The position numbers were made by a program, and so were the translations under genes. Shown in pieces: positions 18,148-26,872 of a stretch of 55,148 nucleotides of DNA. This stretch comes from a virus, in the IMG/VR virus record IMGVR_UViG_3300021513_000057, positions 1 to 55,148 of that record. The stretch is one strand, 5' to 3'. The first letter of the stretch is position 1; each line of letters begins with the position of its first letter. The notes beneath the pieces were generated by a model. That model worked only from the letters and a program-made list of their open reading frames with translations, ran no database searches and was not told the DNA's origin.

Positions 18148-19244
18148 AAAGAAGAAAACGAACTCGTGCGATTTGTGGAATAGCAATTTGTGGTTATACA
18201 ATTTGTGGCGATATTTCCTATTATCTACCTACTGTTTCTTCTTCTGATATAAAAGGAGTTGCACAAGTAACTACTCCTGATGGCTGGTTTACATATTTCT
18301 TTCCACTTGTTAGAGCTGAAATTATTCTTAATCAGCCATTCACAGATGATAGTGCTACAATCACCATAGTGCATAATGGACAGCTTCTTATAGATTCAGA
18401 TGTAAGCATCCATCTCGGTAAAGGATTGAAGAAAGTAGTATTTATGGGCAAGATAAAAAGTGAAACTCAGCGTACAGTCATGGGCAAAGGCAATATCATG
18501 TCTGAATTAAATTGTGTATCTCGATTTGATGAATTAGCACATCGTTATTTAAAAGAAGGAGACCAAAAAGATTTTCGTGGTACGCTTTCAGAAGTAATAC
18601 AGCAATTCATAAGTGTAGCGGGTATGGATATAGAGAATAAATCAGCTAATAGTGCTGACATGGTAGATTTGAGTTTCAAATATTGGGAATTATCACTTTT
18701 GGATTGTTTGTATAGAATTCTTGGTGATAAATGTATGTTATATCTTAATGGTAATACATTAGTGATAGAGGATAAGACTGATGAAATAAAATACACTTTA
18801 GATAAGAATTCAAAAATAACGGACATAAATGTAGAAACCTCACAAGAGGATAGTTATAGAAGATGTCATGTACGAGGTGCTAAGATAGGAGAAGACAGTG
18901 CGGGAAATCCGATTTATGTAACAGGAGACGCAGTAGATGAAATGGCTACTTCTAATAAGGAAATATATATAGAAGATGATACAATTCTTACTGAATGGGA
19001 TGCAAGACAGAGAGCAGAACGAGAATTAAAAATAAGAAATGAATTGACAGATGCAATAGAAGTTACGCTCGCTGACCTGGTTTATCCAGTTTTCGGAAAA
19101 GTTAAAGTAAATCTCCCAGGAATTGCAAAAATTCTTGAATTAAAATCATTAAGATATACAATAGATGATAATGGTTTATTCACTACGTTATACTTAGGAA
19201 GAAGCTATAAATCTTTAAGTACAATATTTAGGAGTTTAAAATAA
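18144..19244 (+). CDS. tail hub protein (gpD/gp27-like)
   Basis: 366 residues, ATGA-coupled to the Dit paralogue. The central part (TLSEVIQQFISVAGMDIEN, WELSLLDCLYRILGDKCMLYLNGNTLVIED) is typical of the phage late control D/gp44-type hub, in which a small domain reads as a protein-protein ring beneath the tube. The C-terminal part (DARQRAERELKIRNELTDAIEVTL) is also characteristic. The N-terminus is odd: RAICGIAICGYTICGD holds three evenly spaced ICG motifs. The hub forms the platform for fibres encoded next. Confidence 0.7.
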   Translation: MKRRKRTRAICGIAICGYTICGDISYYLPTVSSSDIKGVAQVTTPDGWFTYFFPLVRAEIILNQPFTDDSATITIVHNGQLLIDSDVSIHLGKGLKKVVFMGKIKSETQRTVMGKGNIMSELNCVSRFDELAHRYLKEGDQKDFRGTLSEVIQQFISVAGMDIENKSANSADMVDLSFKYWELSLLDCLYRILGDKCMLYLNGNTLVIEDKTDEIKYTLDKNSKITDINVETSQEDSYRRCHVRGAKIGEDSAGNPIYVTGDAVDEMATSNKEIYIEDDTILTEWDARQRAERELKIRNELTDAIEVTLADLVYPVFGKVKVNLPGIAKILELKSLRYTIDDNGLFTTLYLGRSYKSLSTIFRSLK

Positions 19245-19245
19245 A

Positions 19246-20352
19246 ATGGCTGATTTAGATGTTTGGAAAGATTATGTTACTGTTATAAATGCAGCGAGAT
19301 TGAATGCTATAAGAGATCATATCGCTACAAACGAAGGTAATATTTCGTATCAGCAAACACTAATAAATGCAAATACTACGAGTATTTATACCAATACTAA
19401 TAACATAGCTAATCTCTCTAATATCAAGCTTTCACGTGATGGTTCGCAGCCGATGATTGGTGAATTAATATGTGATGCAGGATTGAAAACAGATATAATT
19501 GCGAGTAAGACAGGTTCTACTCATTTTAACGGTAATTTCTATCCTGAGAGCAATAATACATTCTACATGGGCAATAGAAGTGAAGCATGGAAGAATATAT
19601 ACGCTTATGGAGGCTTCTTTGATACGCTTTATAGTCTCCGAGCTGGTTATCCTCTAAATGTTGATTGCCCTTTAATAATTGACGAATATATAAGAGGAAG
19701 TGATGGATTGCTATTGAGAGCGGGTCATGCTTTGGTTCCACATCCTTACATCCAGCTTTATGATGGCACTCATCCTGATTATAAAGGCAGCATGCTTATT
19801 GCTACTCCAGGAACTTCTAGTGAACCTGGAAGCGAACAATGGCGAATCTGGATATGGGGAGGATATCAAACCAGCTGGATAATAATTTATAATGCTCATT
19901 TAGTTCCTAGTACTGATAATGAATTACGATTAGGTGGCTCTGGGGAGAGATGGAGTGAAATACATGCTGTTAAAGGCTATTTCGATGAGGTAAATGCAAG
20001 TATAGTTAAAGTATCAAGAACTATGCCTTTCTACCTCGAAAATCCATCTTCAAGCGATAAATACTTATTAGGTGCAGGCACCGTTTCTACAATGTATCAA
20101 TTCAACACAACAGTAACTCTTATAGGCTATAAACTTATGATGTTAACTTCAGCTTCTAATGGTTATATTAAAGTAACAATTGATGATGCAAATGGATGGA
20201 GTTATGAAAAGACTTACAGTTTAGGAAGTGCAGGTGGATATAGATACAATGAAAGTTTTACACATATAATTGAAACAGATAATGGCATTCAATTAAAAAT
20301 ATCGAATTGTAGTAATATATCTTCAACTTCGATTGTATTAGAGTATAAGTAA
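19246..20352 (+). CDS. tail fibre protein (short)
   Basis: 368 residues. It carries the fibre repeat LSRDGSQPMIGELICDAGLKTD and two copies of a second module of the type LG.(S/R)...RW..I(Y/H)A..G.F (MGNRSEAWKNIYAYGGFFD, LGGSGERWSEIHAVKGYFD). These modules are standard in trimeric fibres. The C-terminal 100 residues (MYQFNTTVTLIGYKLM...SIVLEYK) form a separate beta-rich tip, probably receptor binding. It begins one base after the hub gene. Confidence 0.75.
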   Translation: MADLDVWKDYVTVINAARLNAIRDHIATNEGNISYQQTLINANTTSIYTNTNNIANLSNIKLSRDGSQPMIGELICDAGLKTDIIASKTGSTHFNGNFYPESNNTFYMGNRSEAWKNIYAYGGFFDTLYSLRAGYPLNVDCPLIIDEYIRGSDGLLLRAGHALVPHPYIQLYDGTHPDYKGSMLIATPGTSSEPGSEQWRIWIWGGYQTSWIIIYNAHLVPSTDNELRLGGSGERWSEIHAVKGYFDEVNASIVKVSRTMPFYLENPSSSDKYLLGAGTVSTMYQFNTTVTLIGYKLMMLTSASNGYIKVTIDDANGWSYEKTYSLGSAGGYRYNESFTHIIETDNGIQLKISNCSNISSTSIVLEYK

Positions 20353-20358
20353 ATAGAA

Positions 20359-23034
20359 ATGGGCGATAATGGTTCATCCTATTCAAAAATCGAAAGTATT
20401 TGGAGTAATGCTGTAAGACTAACTCGCAGTGTTTATCCCAATTTACAAGATGAGATAGAATACATTGAAGCGAATCTTGGTGGTGGTAATATAAGTTGTA
20501 ACTGTTCTGCTTTAGAATTTGCAATTGAGAATCTGAGCACTATCAAGTTATCGCGAGATGGTTCACAACCAATGGAAGGTGAGCTGGTATGTAATAATGG
20601 TTTAAAAACTGACATAATAAAGGCGCGTACACAATCTATCATCGACTGCCAGAATCAGCTCAGAGTTTATCAGAGTTTAGGTGGTGATGGAGATAGTGGG
20701 CTATGGCTCGGATCTGATTTTAGTTTTGGAGCTCCTTCTATAAATTTATATCCTTATAGTTCTAGTGCTAATGGTAAGATATTTATAAGAACGCCTCGTT
20801 CGAGTGGTTTTAGTGGAGTTCGTGTAGAAATTCCCGGTAAAAACGACTTTATAGATATAAAAATTAAAGACTCAAATCTCATTCCTTACGATGATAATTA
20901 TCAGGATTTAGGTAGTAGTAGTAAACGCTGGAAGAATATTTATGCAGTTTCAGGCAATTTTTCAGGTGTGATAATTCCTGATGAAATAATTAGTAATGCA
21001 GATGACATCGCAAATCTAAGTCTTATTAAACTATCGAGAGATGGATCTCAGCCAATGACAGGAATATTAACTTGCCAGTCAGGCATCAAAACAAACAGTC
21101 TAACTACTGTTTCGGGAGATATAGTCACGTGTGAAAAAGACCTCGTTGTAAATTCTCATATATGGGGTAATCCGCTATTAACTATAGGAGGCGGAGCAGG
21201 ATTTACAGATGGCTATCCTCACATAAAATTCTCTTATAATGATCTTATACTGCTAACACCTGGTGAGTCTGGACCTCTCGAACGAATTTTCATTTATGGC
21301 GGTTGGGATGATGGTGAAATAATGATAAAGAATGCAGATCTTGCACCATTCACAGACAACAGATGGGATTTAGGATTTCCGGGTTATACGTGGCGATGTG
21401 TCTATGCTGCTAAAGGCAATTTTTCTGGAACTATTATTCCTGATGCTATACTTACCAATAGTGCCAACATATCTGATTTAGATGCACGAGTAGATTATCT
21501 TGAAGAAAATTTAAGTAGCAATGTTAGCTGTAATTGTTCAGCATTAGAATATTCAATTCAGAATTTAAGTGAGAATAAACTCTCAAGAGACGGTTCACAG
21601 CCAATGGAGGGTGAACTGGTATGTAATAATGGTTTAAAAACTAATACAGTATCTACTGTATCAGGAGATACTCTGAATTGTGAAAAATATTTAGAAATCA
21701 ACAAATATTTATTTGGCAAATCTCTTAATGGTTTATGGCTATTTGCAGATCATTTAGCTTGGTCGCCTCGGATAGAACTCGATGCTTACGATTCGGGGGG
21801 AGGTATACGAATCAAGACATGTGGAGGAGGTGTATCCTTAGTTCCACGAATTGATATTCCAGGAAATTCTGATTTTGTAGATATTAAATTTGCTCAATCA
21901 AATCTCATTCCTTACGATGATAATCAGCAAAATTTGGGAAATTCAAATAAAAGATGGAAAAACATATATGCAGTAAGTAGCTTATTTTCTAATGTCCAAG
22001 TCGAATTTCGAATATGGAGTAATAATACTTTTACAATAGGATATAGTAATTCTACAACAGAGAATAGTCAAATTAGACTAACCTCAACTGATTTGACTTT
22101 AATGACACCGAATTCTAATGGAACATCAACTGAAAGACTAAGTCTTACTGGTAATGCAGACAGAAGTATTGTGTACATAAAAAATGCACACTTATTACCT
22201 TATGACAATCTTTCATCATATTTAGGTTCTACTGCCCATCGTTGGTTAAAGGTTTTTGCAGACACTGGATCTTTTACGAAAATTGATGCTTTAAGTGCAT
22301 CGGTTTTAGATGTAGATGATGATGTCAAGTTAGATCGAAGATTATGGGGTAAAAATGATCTTATATTGGCGGGTGGTGATCCTTCATACGGTCATGCTCA
22401 GATTAAATTATATAATAAAAGTAATTTAGGGCATGTAAGTTTATTGTCAACCGATAGTTCAGGAGTGGCAAGAGAACGGGTGAGAATAGAAGGCGATCAG
22501 GAAACCTCGACGATAATAATCAAAAAGGCTAATATTGAGCCATATTATGACAACACATATAGGTTAGGTTCATCTGGCTATAGGTGGTCTGATATTTATG
22601 CAGTTAATACACACTGGGGTGATTTAGGTTTTGTTGAAACTACCTGTCCAAAATGTAATAAGAAATTCAAAATTGGTGACAATATCATCTTAAAGGTAGT
22701 ACGATTTAATGAAGAAGATGGAGGTATAATGACAATACCAATACATTTAGAGTGTGCGAAACTACCGACAAAAACAATAAGGAAAAAGTATCCGGTAAAA
22801 GAGAAATATTATGAATGGGATGAAAGACAAGGTAGAGCAGTAGTAAAGTGGCGAACAAAGAAACAAAAGAAAAAAATAAAGAAAAAGAGATTAAAGTCAG
22901 GCTATAAAATCAATCAAAAAACAGGTAAAATCGAATCCATTAATCGAAAGCATATAGACTTATCAGAAGCAGTTGAAGAAGTAGAAGAAGAAATAGAAGA
23001 AATAGTATATCAAGAAAAAGAAATAAAAATATAG
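20359..23034 (+). CDS. long repeat-built tail fibre with C-terminal zinc-ribbon and basic tail
   Basis: 891 residues. Three LSRDGSQPM units and five LG..(S/G)..RW..(I/V)(Y/F)A modules alternate, two preceded by VSCNCSALE(F/Y) or ISCNCSALEF. Residues about 755-800 contain CPKCNKKF and a later HLECAK, a zinc-binding-like unit. A strongly basic stretch (KKQKKKIKKKRLKSG) and an acidic helix then end the protein. This end is unlike a receptor tip and may anchor the fibre, bind nucleic acid or be a chaperone. It is the last gene of the late operon. Confidence 0.75.
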   Translation: MGDNGSSYSKIESIWSNAVRLTRSVYPNLQDEIEYIEANLGGGNISCNCSALEFAIENLSTIKLSRDGSQPMEGELVCNNGLKTDIIKARTQSIIDCQNQLRVYQSLGGDGDSGLWLGSDFSFGAPSINLYPYSSSANGKIFIRTPRSSGFSGVRVEIPGKNDFIDIKIKDSNLIPYDDNYQDLGSSSKRWKNIYAVSGNFSGVIIPDEIISNADDIANLSLIKLSRDGSQPMTGILTCQSGIKTNSLTTVSGDIVTCEKDLVVNSHIWGNPLLTIGGGAGFTDGYPHIKFSYNDLILLTPGESGPLERIFIYGGWDDGEIMIKNADLAPFTDNRWDLGFPGYTWRCVYAAKGNFSGTIIPDAILTNSANISDLDARVDYLEENLSSNVSCNCSALEYSIQNLSENKLSRDGSQPMEGELVCNNGLKTNTVSTVSGDTLNCEKYLEINKYLFGKSLNGLWLFADHLAWSPRIELDAYDSGGGIRIKTCGGGVSLVPRIDIPGNSDFVDIKFAQSNLIPYDDNQQNLGNSNKRWKNIYAVSSLFSNVQVEFRIWSNNTFTIGYSNSTTENSQIRLTSTDLTLMTPNSNGTSTERLSLTGNADRSIVYIKNAHLLPYDNLSSYLGSTAHRWLKVFADTGSFTKIDALSASVLDVDDDVKLDRRLWGKNDLILAGGDPSYGHAQIKLYNKSNLGHVSLLSTDSSGVARERVRIEGDQETSTIIIKKANIEPYYDNTYRLGSSGYRWSDIYAVNTHWGDLGFVETTCPKCNKKFKIGDNIILKVVRFNEEDGGIMTIPIHLECAKLPTKTIRKKYPVKEKYYEWDERQGRAVVKWRTKKQKKKIKKKRLKSGYKINQKTGKIESINRKHIDLSEAVEEVEEEIEEIVYQEKEIKI

Positions 23035-23037
23035 TAT

Positions 23038-23083
23038 CGTGTAGATAAACAACTACACTGAATTTCTCGAATCAATCTACACG
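23038..23083. terminator. hairpin between convergent operons
   Basis: A 9-base inverted repeat (CGTGTAGAT ... ATCTACACG) separated by 28 bases lies just after the fibre stop codon and before the convergent gene ending at 23105. T-rich sequence follows on the + side. It may terminate either transcript or protect 3' ends; archaeal terminators usually need only T-runs, so the role is uncertain. Confidence 0.4.
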
Positions 23084-23104
23084 TATTTCTATTATAGTTA
23101 CTAT

Positions 23105-23431
23105 TTAGTGTACACTCTCTTCTTTTATTCTTTTAACTACTTCATTAAACAATTTATCTTCTATTTCTCGTAGATTTTTATAAGGATGATGTCTACCACC
23201 GTCATCTAAATCAAATACATAACTATGGCATTTATCATCTTCAATTAATAATGGATCATAGGATTTACAGTATCCATCTTCTATACCGAGTTTTAAAAGC
23301 AAATCGTAGAATTTCCATGCAAGCCATTCAAGGACATATCGTTTTTGAGATTCATATAGAGGCAAGTCATCAATATTCTTAAATTTCCTACTGGAGTCAT
23401 AATTAAATTTGCATAATTCACTCATATTCAC
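23105..23431 (-). CDS. hypothetical protein at the end of the leftward region
   Basis: 108 residues, predicted mixed helix. It contains YVLEWLAWKFYDLLLKLG and a His/Asp-rich stretch (DLDDGGRHHPYKNLREIED). No family recognised. It is driven by its own palindromic promoter element (23430-23527), with the TATA-like box about 40 bases upstream, so it is probably transcribed separately from PCNA. Confidence 0.5.
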   Translation of the reverse strand: MNMSELCKFNYDSSRKFKNIDDLPLYESQKRYVLEWLAWKFYDLLLKLGIEDGYCKSYDPLLIEDDKCHSYVFDLDDGGRHHPYKNLREIEDKLFNEVVKRIKEESVH

Positions 23432-23527
23432 TTATAGACGCAATAAAAATATAGAGGTAATAGTTTTATATACCCAAGGCAAAAATATTTCAATGACAAC
23501 GTTATATGAAGCTCTCATGCAAGATTT
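23430..23527 (-). promoter_or_regulatory. R2: palindromic promoter element
   Basis: On the + strand it reads TAGACGCAATAAAA, a core GGTAATAGTTTTATATACCC, then CAATGACAACG and AAGCTCTCATGCAAGATTT. The core is the exact inverse of most of the core at 33.1 kb. It separates PCNA from the downstream gene and places TATATAAAA about 35-40 bases before the ATG on the - strand. Confidence 0.6.
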
Positions 23528-23531
23528 TGAA

Positions 23532-24272
23532 TTAGTCAATAATACGAGGTGCGATATAATAAACTACTTTACCTGTTTCATGTAAAGAACTCGATAATTG
23601 CATAGGGAACTCATTACCGAATCCCATTTCTATTTCATGCATACCCAAATTATAGAGGGTGTTAGTAATACTAAGAATGAAATCAACAGGATAGGCGGAT
23701 TTTAAATTATGGGTAGATTTTTTATCGGAAGTATCAATCACATAAGTTTCAACCGTAATGGATTCTTCTTCATTCTCTGTAGAAATAGTTAAGTTTTCAT
23801 GGAGATTATCGAGTTCAAAGATAAGAGTGTCATTTCGGATCTGATTAGCTGCACGTGCAATTTTTCTTATTTCTTCTATATCAACTAAGCATTTACATTC
23901 AAACTCATCAGGGAGCTTTGAAACTGAAGTCATATAGGTAGGATCGAGGATATCCATGTCAATTTCGAAATTATCTAAAAGCATCTTGAATCTATCTGTA
24001 ATTTCAATTTTGATGTTATCTTCGGGATTACCAAGCTTAGTATAAAGTAGTAGATTCTTAGCATTTAATCCTATTTCAACATTTTCATCTAAGAGATAAT
24101 CATTGAGTAGTCCAGTAGGAATGGAAACATCTACTAATGCCACATTACCATAGTCGGTAATTCTTGAACTCAAATTTTCTTTAGAAAATTTCAATATAGT
24201 TTCTTCACGTATAGGAACAATAGTTTCTAATACATCCCTAAATATTTTATTTTTTATTGAGATTTGAATCAT
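23532..24272 (-). CDS. pcn: PCNA-like DNA sliding clamp
   Basis: 246 residues, the usual length of archaeal PCNA. Typical features: opening IQISIKNKIFRDVLETIVPI; a first-domain core with VALVDVSIPTGLLNDYLLDE; an interdomain region with KLPDEFECKCLVDIEEI; and an ending FGNEFPMQL...VVYYIAPRI, where the last strand matches the YLLAPR end of the family. It forms a trimeric ring that tethers polymerases, ligases and nucleases to DNA. A good ribosome-binding site (ggaggaatt) precedes ATG. The virus presumably relies on a host or distant polymerase. Confidence 0.9.
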   Translation of the reverse strand: MIQISIKNKIFRDVLETIVPIREETILKFSKENLSSRITDYGNVALVDVSIPTGLLNDYLLDENVEIGLNAKNLLLYTKLGNPEDNIKIEITDRFKMLLDNFEIDMDILDPTYMTSVSKLPDEFECKCLVDIEEIRKIARAANQIRNDTLIFELDNLHENLTISTENEEESITVETYVIDTSDKKSTHNLKSAYPVDFILSITNTLYNLGMHEIEMGFGNEFPMQLSSSLHETGKVVYYIAPRIID

Positions 24273-24296
24273 AACCTCAAAATTCCTCCATATTTG

Positions 24297-24394
24297 ACCG
24301 TAGACGCAATATTTTTAAGTGGCGATACATTTATATTGTCTTAATGAAAACATTGCGTTAAATCACAAATATAAGCGTCTCATGCAATTTTAAT
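24297..24394 (-). promoter_or_regulatory. R3: palindromic promoter element for PCNA
   Basis: Contains GTAGACGCAATATTTTT, a central TATA-like ACATTTATATTGTC, then ACATTGCGTTAAATCAC and ATATAAGCGTCTCATGCAATTTT. It lies 25 bases upstream of the PCNA start. On the - strand the A/T box is about 55-60 bases before ATG, giving a short leader with the ribosome-binding site. Confidence 0.6.
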
Positions 24395-24411
24395 TTTTAA
24401 CCACTCATTCA

Positions 24412-24579
24412 TTATGGTTCAAAAAATTCAATGTCTCCTGCTAAATCCGAGGCTATTATCTTTCGCTTATTATCGTACAAATCTGTTAGAACCTGCATGC
24501 TACTCATATACGGAGTATACAGCCATATTTTTAGATATCCGTATGGTATCTTTATCATGTCTGCTTCTACATAATTCAT
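24412..24579 (-). CDS. small hypothetical protein
   Basis: 55 residues beginning MNYVEADMIKIPYGYLKIWL and ending DLAGDIEFFEP. Its composition is protein-like. A strong TATA-like tract (tatataaaaa on +, TTTTTTATATA on the - strand, 24590-24602) lies about 15-25 bases upstream of ATG, so the message may be almost leaderless. No family recognised. Confidence 0.5.
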   Translation of the reverse strand: MNYVEADMIKIPYGYLKIWLYTPYMSSMQVLTDLYDNKRKIIASDLAGDIEFFEP

Positions 24580-24610
24580 CTCTAACAAAATATATAAAAA
24601 ACTTTAGAAT

Positions 24611-24982
24611 TTAAAAATAAGCAGCATTTAGATAGTACGTATTTTTATTCCACACCGGTATTCTAATATAATGATTATCATTTTCACTAATCTTTCCGAC
24701 TATGTTGTCGTTCTGCGGTTCAATAAGTATTATGGTATCATTGAGAGGATTATATAATCCAACCATCATATGATTCTTCTTCGGTACATAAATATAATCA
24801 AGATAAATATGATATTTAGAAGCTGAAAGAATTAGGTCTCTACTGAAGTCTCGACAGACATAAGCACCATCAATATAAGGATGAGAATCAGTCGAATCCA
24901 TCATTAGAAACTGACTCAAAGAAACACTTAGTAAAATACCTATTGCAAGTATACCGAATATTTTCATTATCCCATAAACCAT
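24611..24982 (-). CDS. secreted minimal transglutaminase-like protein
   Basis: 123 residues with an N-terminal signal or anchor (MKIFGILAIGILLSVSLSQF). After it come YVCRDFSRDL (candidate catalytic Cys), NHMMVGLYNP (candidate His) and LIEPQNDNIVGKI. The last motif matches YEPQSNAIVGRL of the upstream gene, so the two are paralogues and this one is a shortened exported form. It could cut or cross-link a host envelope protein. It overlaps the upstream gene by 16 bases. Confidence 0.6.
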   Translation of the reverse strand: MVYGIMKIFGILAIGILLSVSLSQFLMMDSTDSHPYIDGAYVCRDFSRDLILSASKYHIYLDYIYVPKKNHMMVGLYNPLNDTIILIEPQNDNIVGKISENDNHYIRIPVWNKNTYYLNAAYF

Positions 24983-25602
24983 ATCTTTTCTGTTTTATAA
25001 ATTCCTGTAGTCTTACCTAACCGTCCAACTATAGCATTAGATTGAGGCTCGTATATTTCCCATGTACCTTCCGTAGTTATAAATGAGTTATACGCGTGAG
25101 AATGAGACCAAGTGATAGCAAATGCTACTTGCTTATCATAATATGGTTTTGCGAATACAGCAGCTACGAATGATGCCATAAGCAATGCATAATCATCACA
25201 ATCAGCAACATCTACTCGCCATTTCGGTAGTATCTTTTCGATTTGAGTTTGAACAGGACTTAAAATTTTTATCCATGTATTTAGTGGCAGCGTGTAATAA
25301 TATTTATCAGCAGTTAGTATATCATATTTACCATATTTAGCTATAAATTTCCATGGATTGACTTCTTCCATCTCCTTTGATGGATCTGGTGGTTCAGGAA
25401 GGTTTATGGATTTTGCTAAAGCTCTTGATAATGTTTCTGCTCTTCTTGCAAAATATTCTTTATCTTCGATGCACTTCTTTAATTCTTCTCCACAATCACA
25501 AGGTCTAAATATATTTCTTAGCATATCTTGTATTCTTACATACTTTTTTAAATAATTTGGAACTTTCCAATACATTTTAATCAATCCTCCCACAAATACC
25601 AA
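24967..25602 (-). CDS. transglutaminase-like cysteine peptidase
   Basis: 211 residues. The core has the papain-like/transglutaminase order Cys (VADCDDYALLMASFVAA), His (WSHSHAYNSFIT) and a following acidic strand (TWEIYEPQSNAIVG). This order is used by peptidases that act on peptides or wall cross-links. The N-terminal 80 residues contain a Cys pair (FRPCDCGEELKKC). No signal peptide. It may be a lysis or entry enzyme, or a regulator of host protein cross-links; inference only. Confidence 0.65.
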   Translation of the reverse strand: MVFVGGLIKMYWKVPNYLKKYVRIQDMLRNIFRPCDCGEELKKCIEDKEYFARRAETLSRALAKSINLPEPPDPSKEMEEVNPWKFIAKYGKYDILTADKYYYTLPLNTWIKILSPVQTQIEKILPKWRVDVADCDDYALLMASFVAAVFAKPYYDKQVAFAITWSHSHAYNSFITTEGTWEIYEPQSNAIVGRLGKTTGIYKTEKIWFMG

Positions 25603-25829
25603 GATTCTTCTGCCTCCTTAATTGCTTCTTCTTCCTCTATCTTCTTTTGCATTTTTTCTCCAGTAGAATATTTTAATAGATAGATTGGCTCTTCAATTTC
25701 ATCTTCTTTAACTTGTCCAATATATTTTAGTTTATTTCCACAAAAAGGACAGTGTGTAATATGATTTTCATAATAAAATTCCAAATAGCAATTCCTACAA
25801 GAATATACTCTTATTTTAGATGACGACAT
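25581..25829 (-). CDS. zinc-ribbon protein
   Basis: 82 residues. YSCRNCYLEFYYENHITHCPFCGNKL is a classic four-cysteine zinc ribbon (residues about 9-37), followed by an acidic C-terminal helix (EEEEAIKEAEESW). Overlaps the next gene by 22 bases. Small zinc ribbons are very numerous in this virus and probably bind nucleic acid or proteins. Confidence 0.65.
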   Translation of the reverse strand: MSSSKIRVYSCRNCYLEFYYENHITHCPFCGNKLKYIGQVKEDEIEEPIYLLKYSTGEKMQKKIEEEEAIKEAEESWYLWED

Positions 25830-25830
25830 C

Positions 25831-26490
25831 TTATTGTAATAATCTATTCAGATTCTTCTTTACTATTACCTCTGTGAATCGTTTTAGATGGTAAATCAAT
25901 TCTTTTATTTTCTTAGAAGAGGGTTCGACGAGATTGTTATTCTTACTATCAGCACCCACACTTACAAACTCCGGTTTGATATCTTGTATCATACAAAGAA
26001 AATCTCCTAAATCGAAATCCATAACTGGCTCTATACTCACCATCTTTCTAACACCGTATCTGTTTAATTGCATAAAATCTGTCCATCTCTCCACCGGTTC
26101 AGGAGCTTTAGTTATATTATAATTTCTATTTGTTTCTAATGTTATGCCAAGTATGTAATTTTCTTTGAAACGATCAATGAATTCAAGAAATCGAATTGGA
26201 TTTTTTGTTTGAAATAAATAAGTATTATTATATTTATCTATGTGTTCAAGCACTTTTTCTATCCATTTACTTGGTACTTCTCTCATCCACATGTCAGTCG
26301 AACTACCTACGAATATAAAATTTGAACTACCAAGATTTGTTCGTAATTCCTTTTCTTCTAATCTTAGATTACCAACTTTAAAATGCTTCATGTAGCAATA
26401 GCTGCAGTCATGAAGGCAGCGTCCTCGTATTGGATTCCATGTGTGAGTCACAAACGGGTACATATTACCCGATTGTTTATTCAAACCCAT
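25831..26490 (-). CDS. radical SAM protein of the phage Gp37/Gp68 (DUF5131) type
   Basis: 219 residues. The opening MYPFVTHTWNPIRGRCLHDCSYCYM contains the CxxxCxxC iron-sulfur motif (C-LHD-C-SY-C) and the TWNP phrase typical of DUF5131. Later segments FIFVGSSTDMWMREVP, TYLFQTKNP, ILGITLETNR and VSIEPVMDFD also match that family. The reaction is unknown; the family is spread by phages and mobile DNA. It is not a good NrdG match, though it could supply radical chemistry. Confidence 0.8.
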   Translation of the reverse strand: MGLNKQSGNMYPFVTHTWNPIRGRCLHDCSYCYMKHFKVGNLRLEEKELRTNLGSSNFIFVGSSTDMWMREVPSKWIEKVLEHIDKYNNTYLFQTKNPIRFLEFIDRFKENYILGITLETNRNYNITKAPEPVERWTDFMQLNRYGVRKMVSIEPVMDFDLGDFLCMIQDIKPEFVSVGADSKNNNLVEPSSKKIKELIYHLKRFTEVIVKKNLNRLLQ

Positions 26491-26500
26491 TCTTATATCC

Positions 26501-26857
26501 TTATTGTATGGAAGGATCCATCTCTTCGCGCTTTTTCTCGTTTTTCTTACTCTTCTTTTTCTTAGCAGCTTTTGATTTACGCCACATCATCAGTGATGAT
26601 ATTAATGACCGTTGGTCTGCAAGAATTGCAAAGAAAAATGCATCAAGATTTTTCTTTAAATCATTGACGCTATCTATAATCTCTTTTGAAGGTATCCATC
26701 CTAATCCTTCTCCATATTCTTCCTTAACTTCTCTATAAACCGTCATCATCATTTGCAGCCTATACGTGTAAGCTTGTATATAGTTCAGATGATCTTCGAG
26801 ATAAGTAAGAAATTCATCATCTGCATAATCCATCACTTCTTCTTTTGGTCTTGGCAT
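26501..26857 (-). CDS. helical protein with Lys-rich tail
   Basis: 118 residues, mostly helical, ending in KKKKSKKNEKKREEMDPSIQ. A short hydrophobic helix (NLDAFFFAILADQRSLISSLM) precedes the basic tail. No family recognised. The tail could bind nucleic acid. Confidence 0.5.
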   Translation of the reverse strand: MPRPKEEVMDYADDEFLTYLEDHLNYIQAYTYRLQMMMTVYREVKEEYGEGLGWIPSKEIIDSVNDLKKNLDAFFFAILADQRSLISSLMMWRKSKAAKKKKSKKNEKKREEMDPSIQ

Positions 26858-26872
26858 AATATCTACCTCCTA

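Noticed and set aside
24414-24614. 66-codon + strand frame
   Set aside because: The opposite strand holds a better 55-codon gene with a TATA box and the direction of its neighbours.
25831-26490. Radical SAM protein as NrdG activase for NrdD
   Set aside because: The TWNP...C-LHD-C-SY-C pattern and later blocks match DUF5131 better than NrdG.
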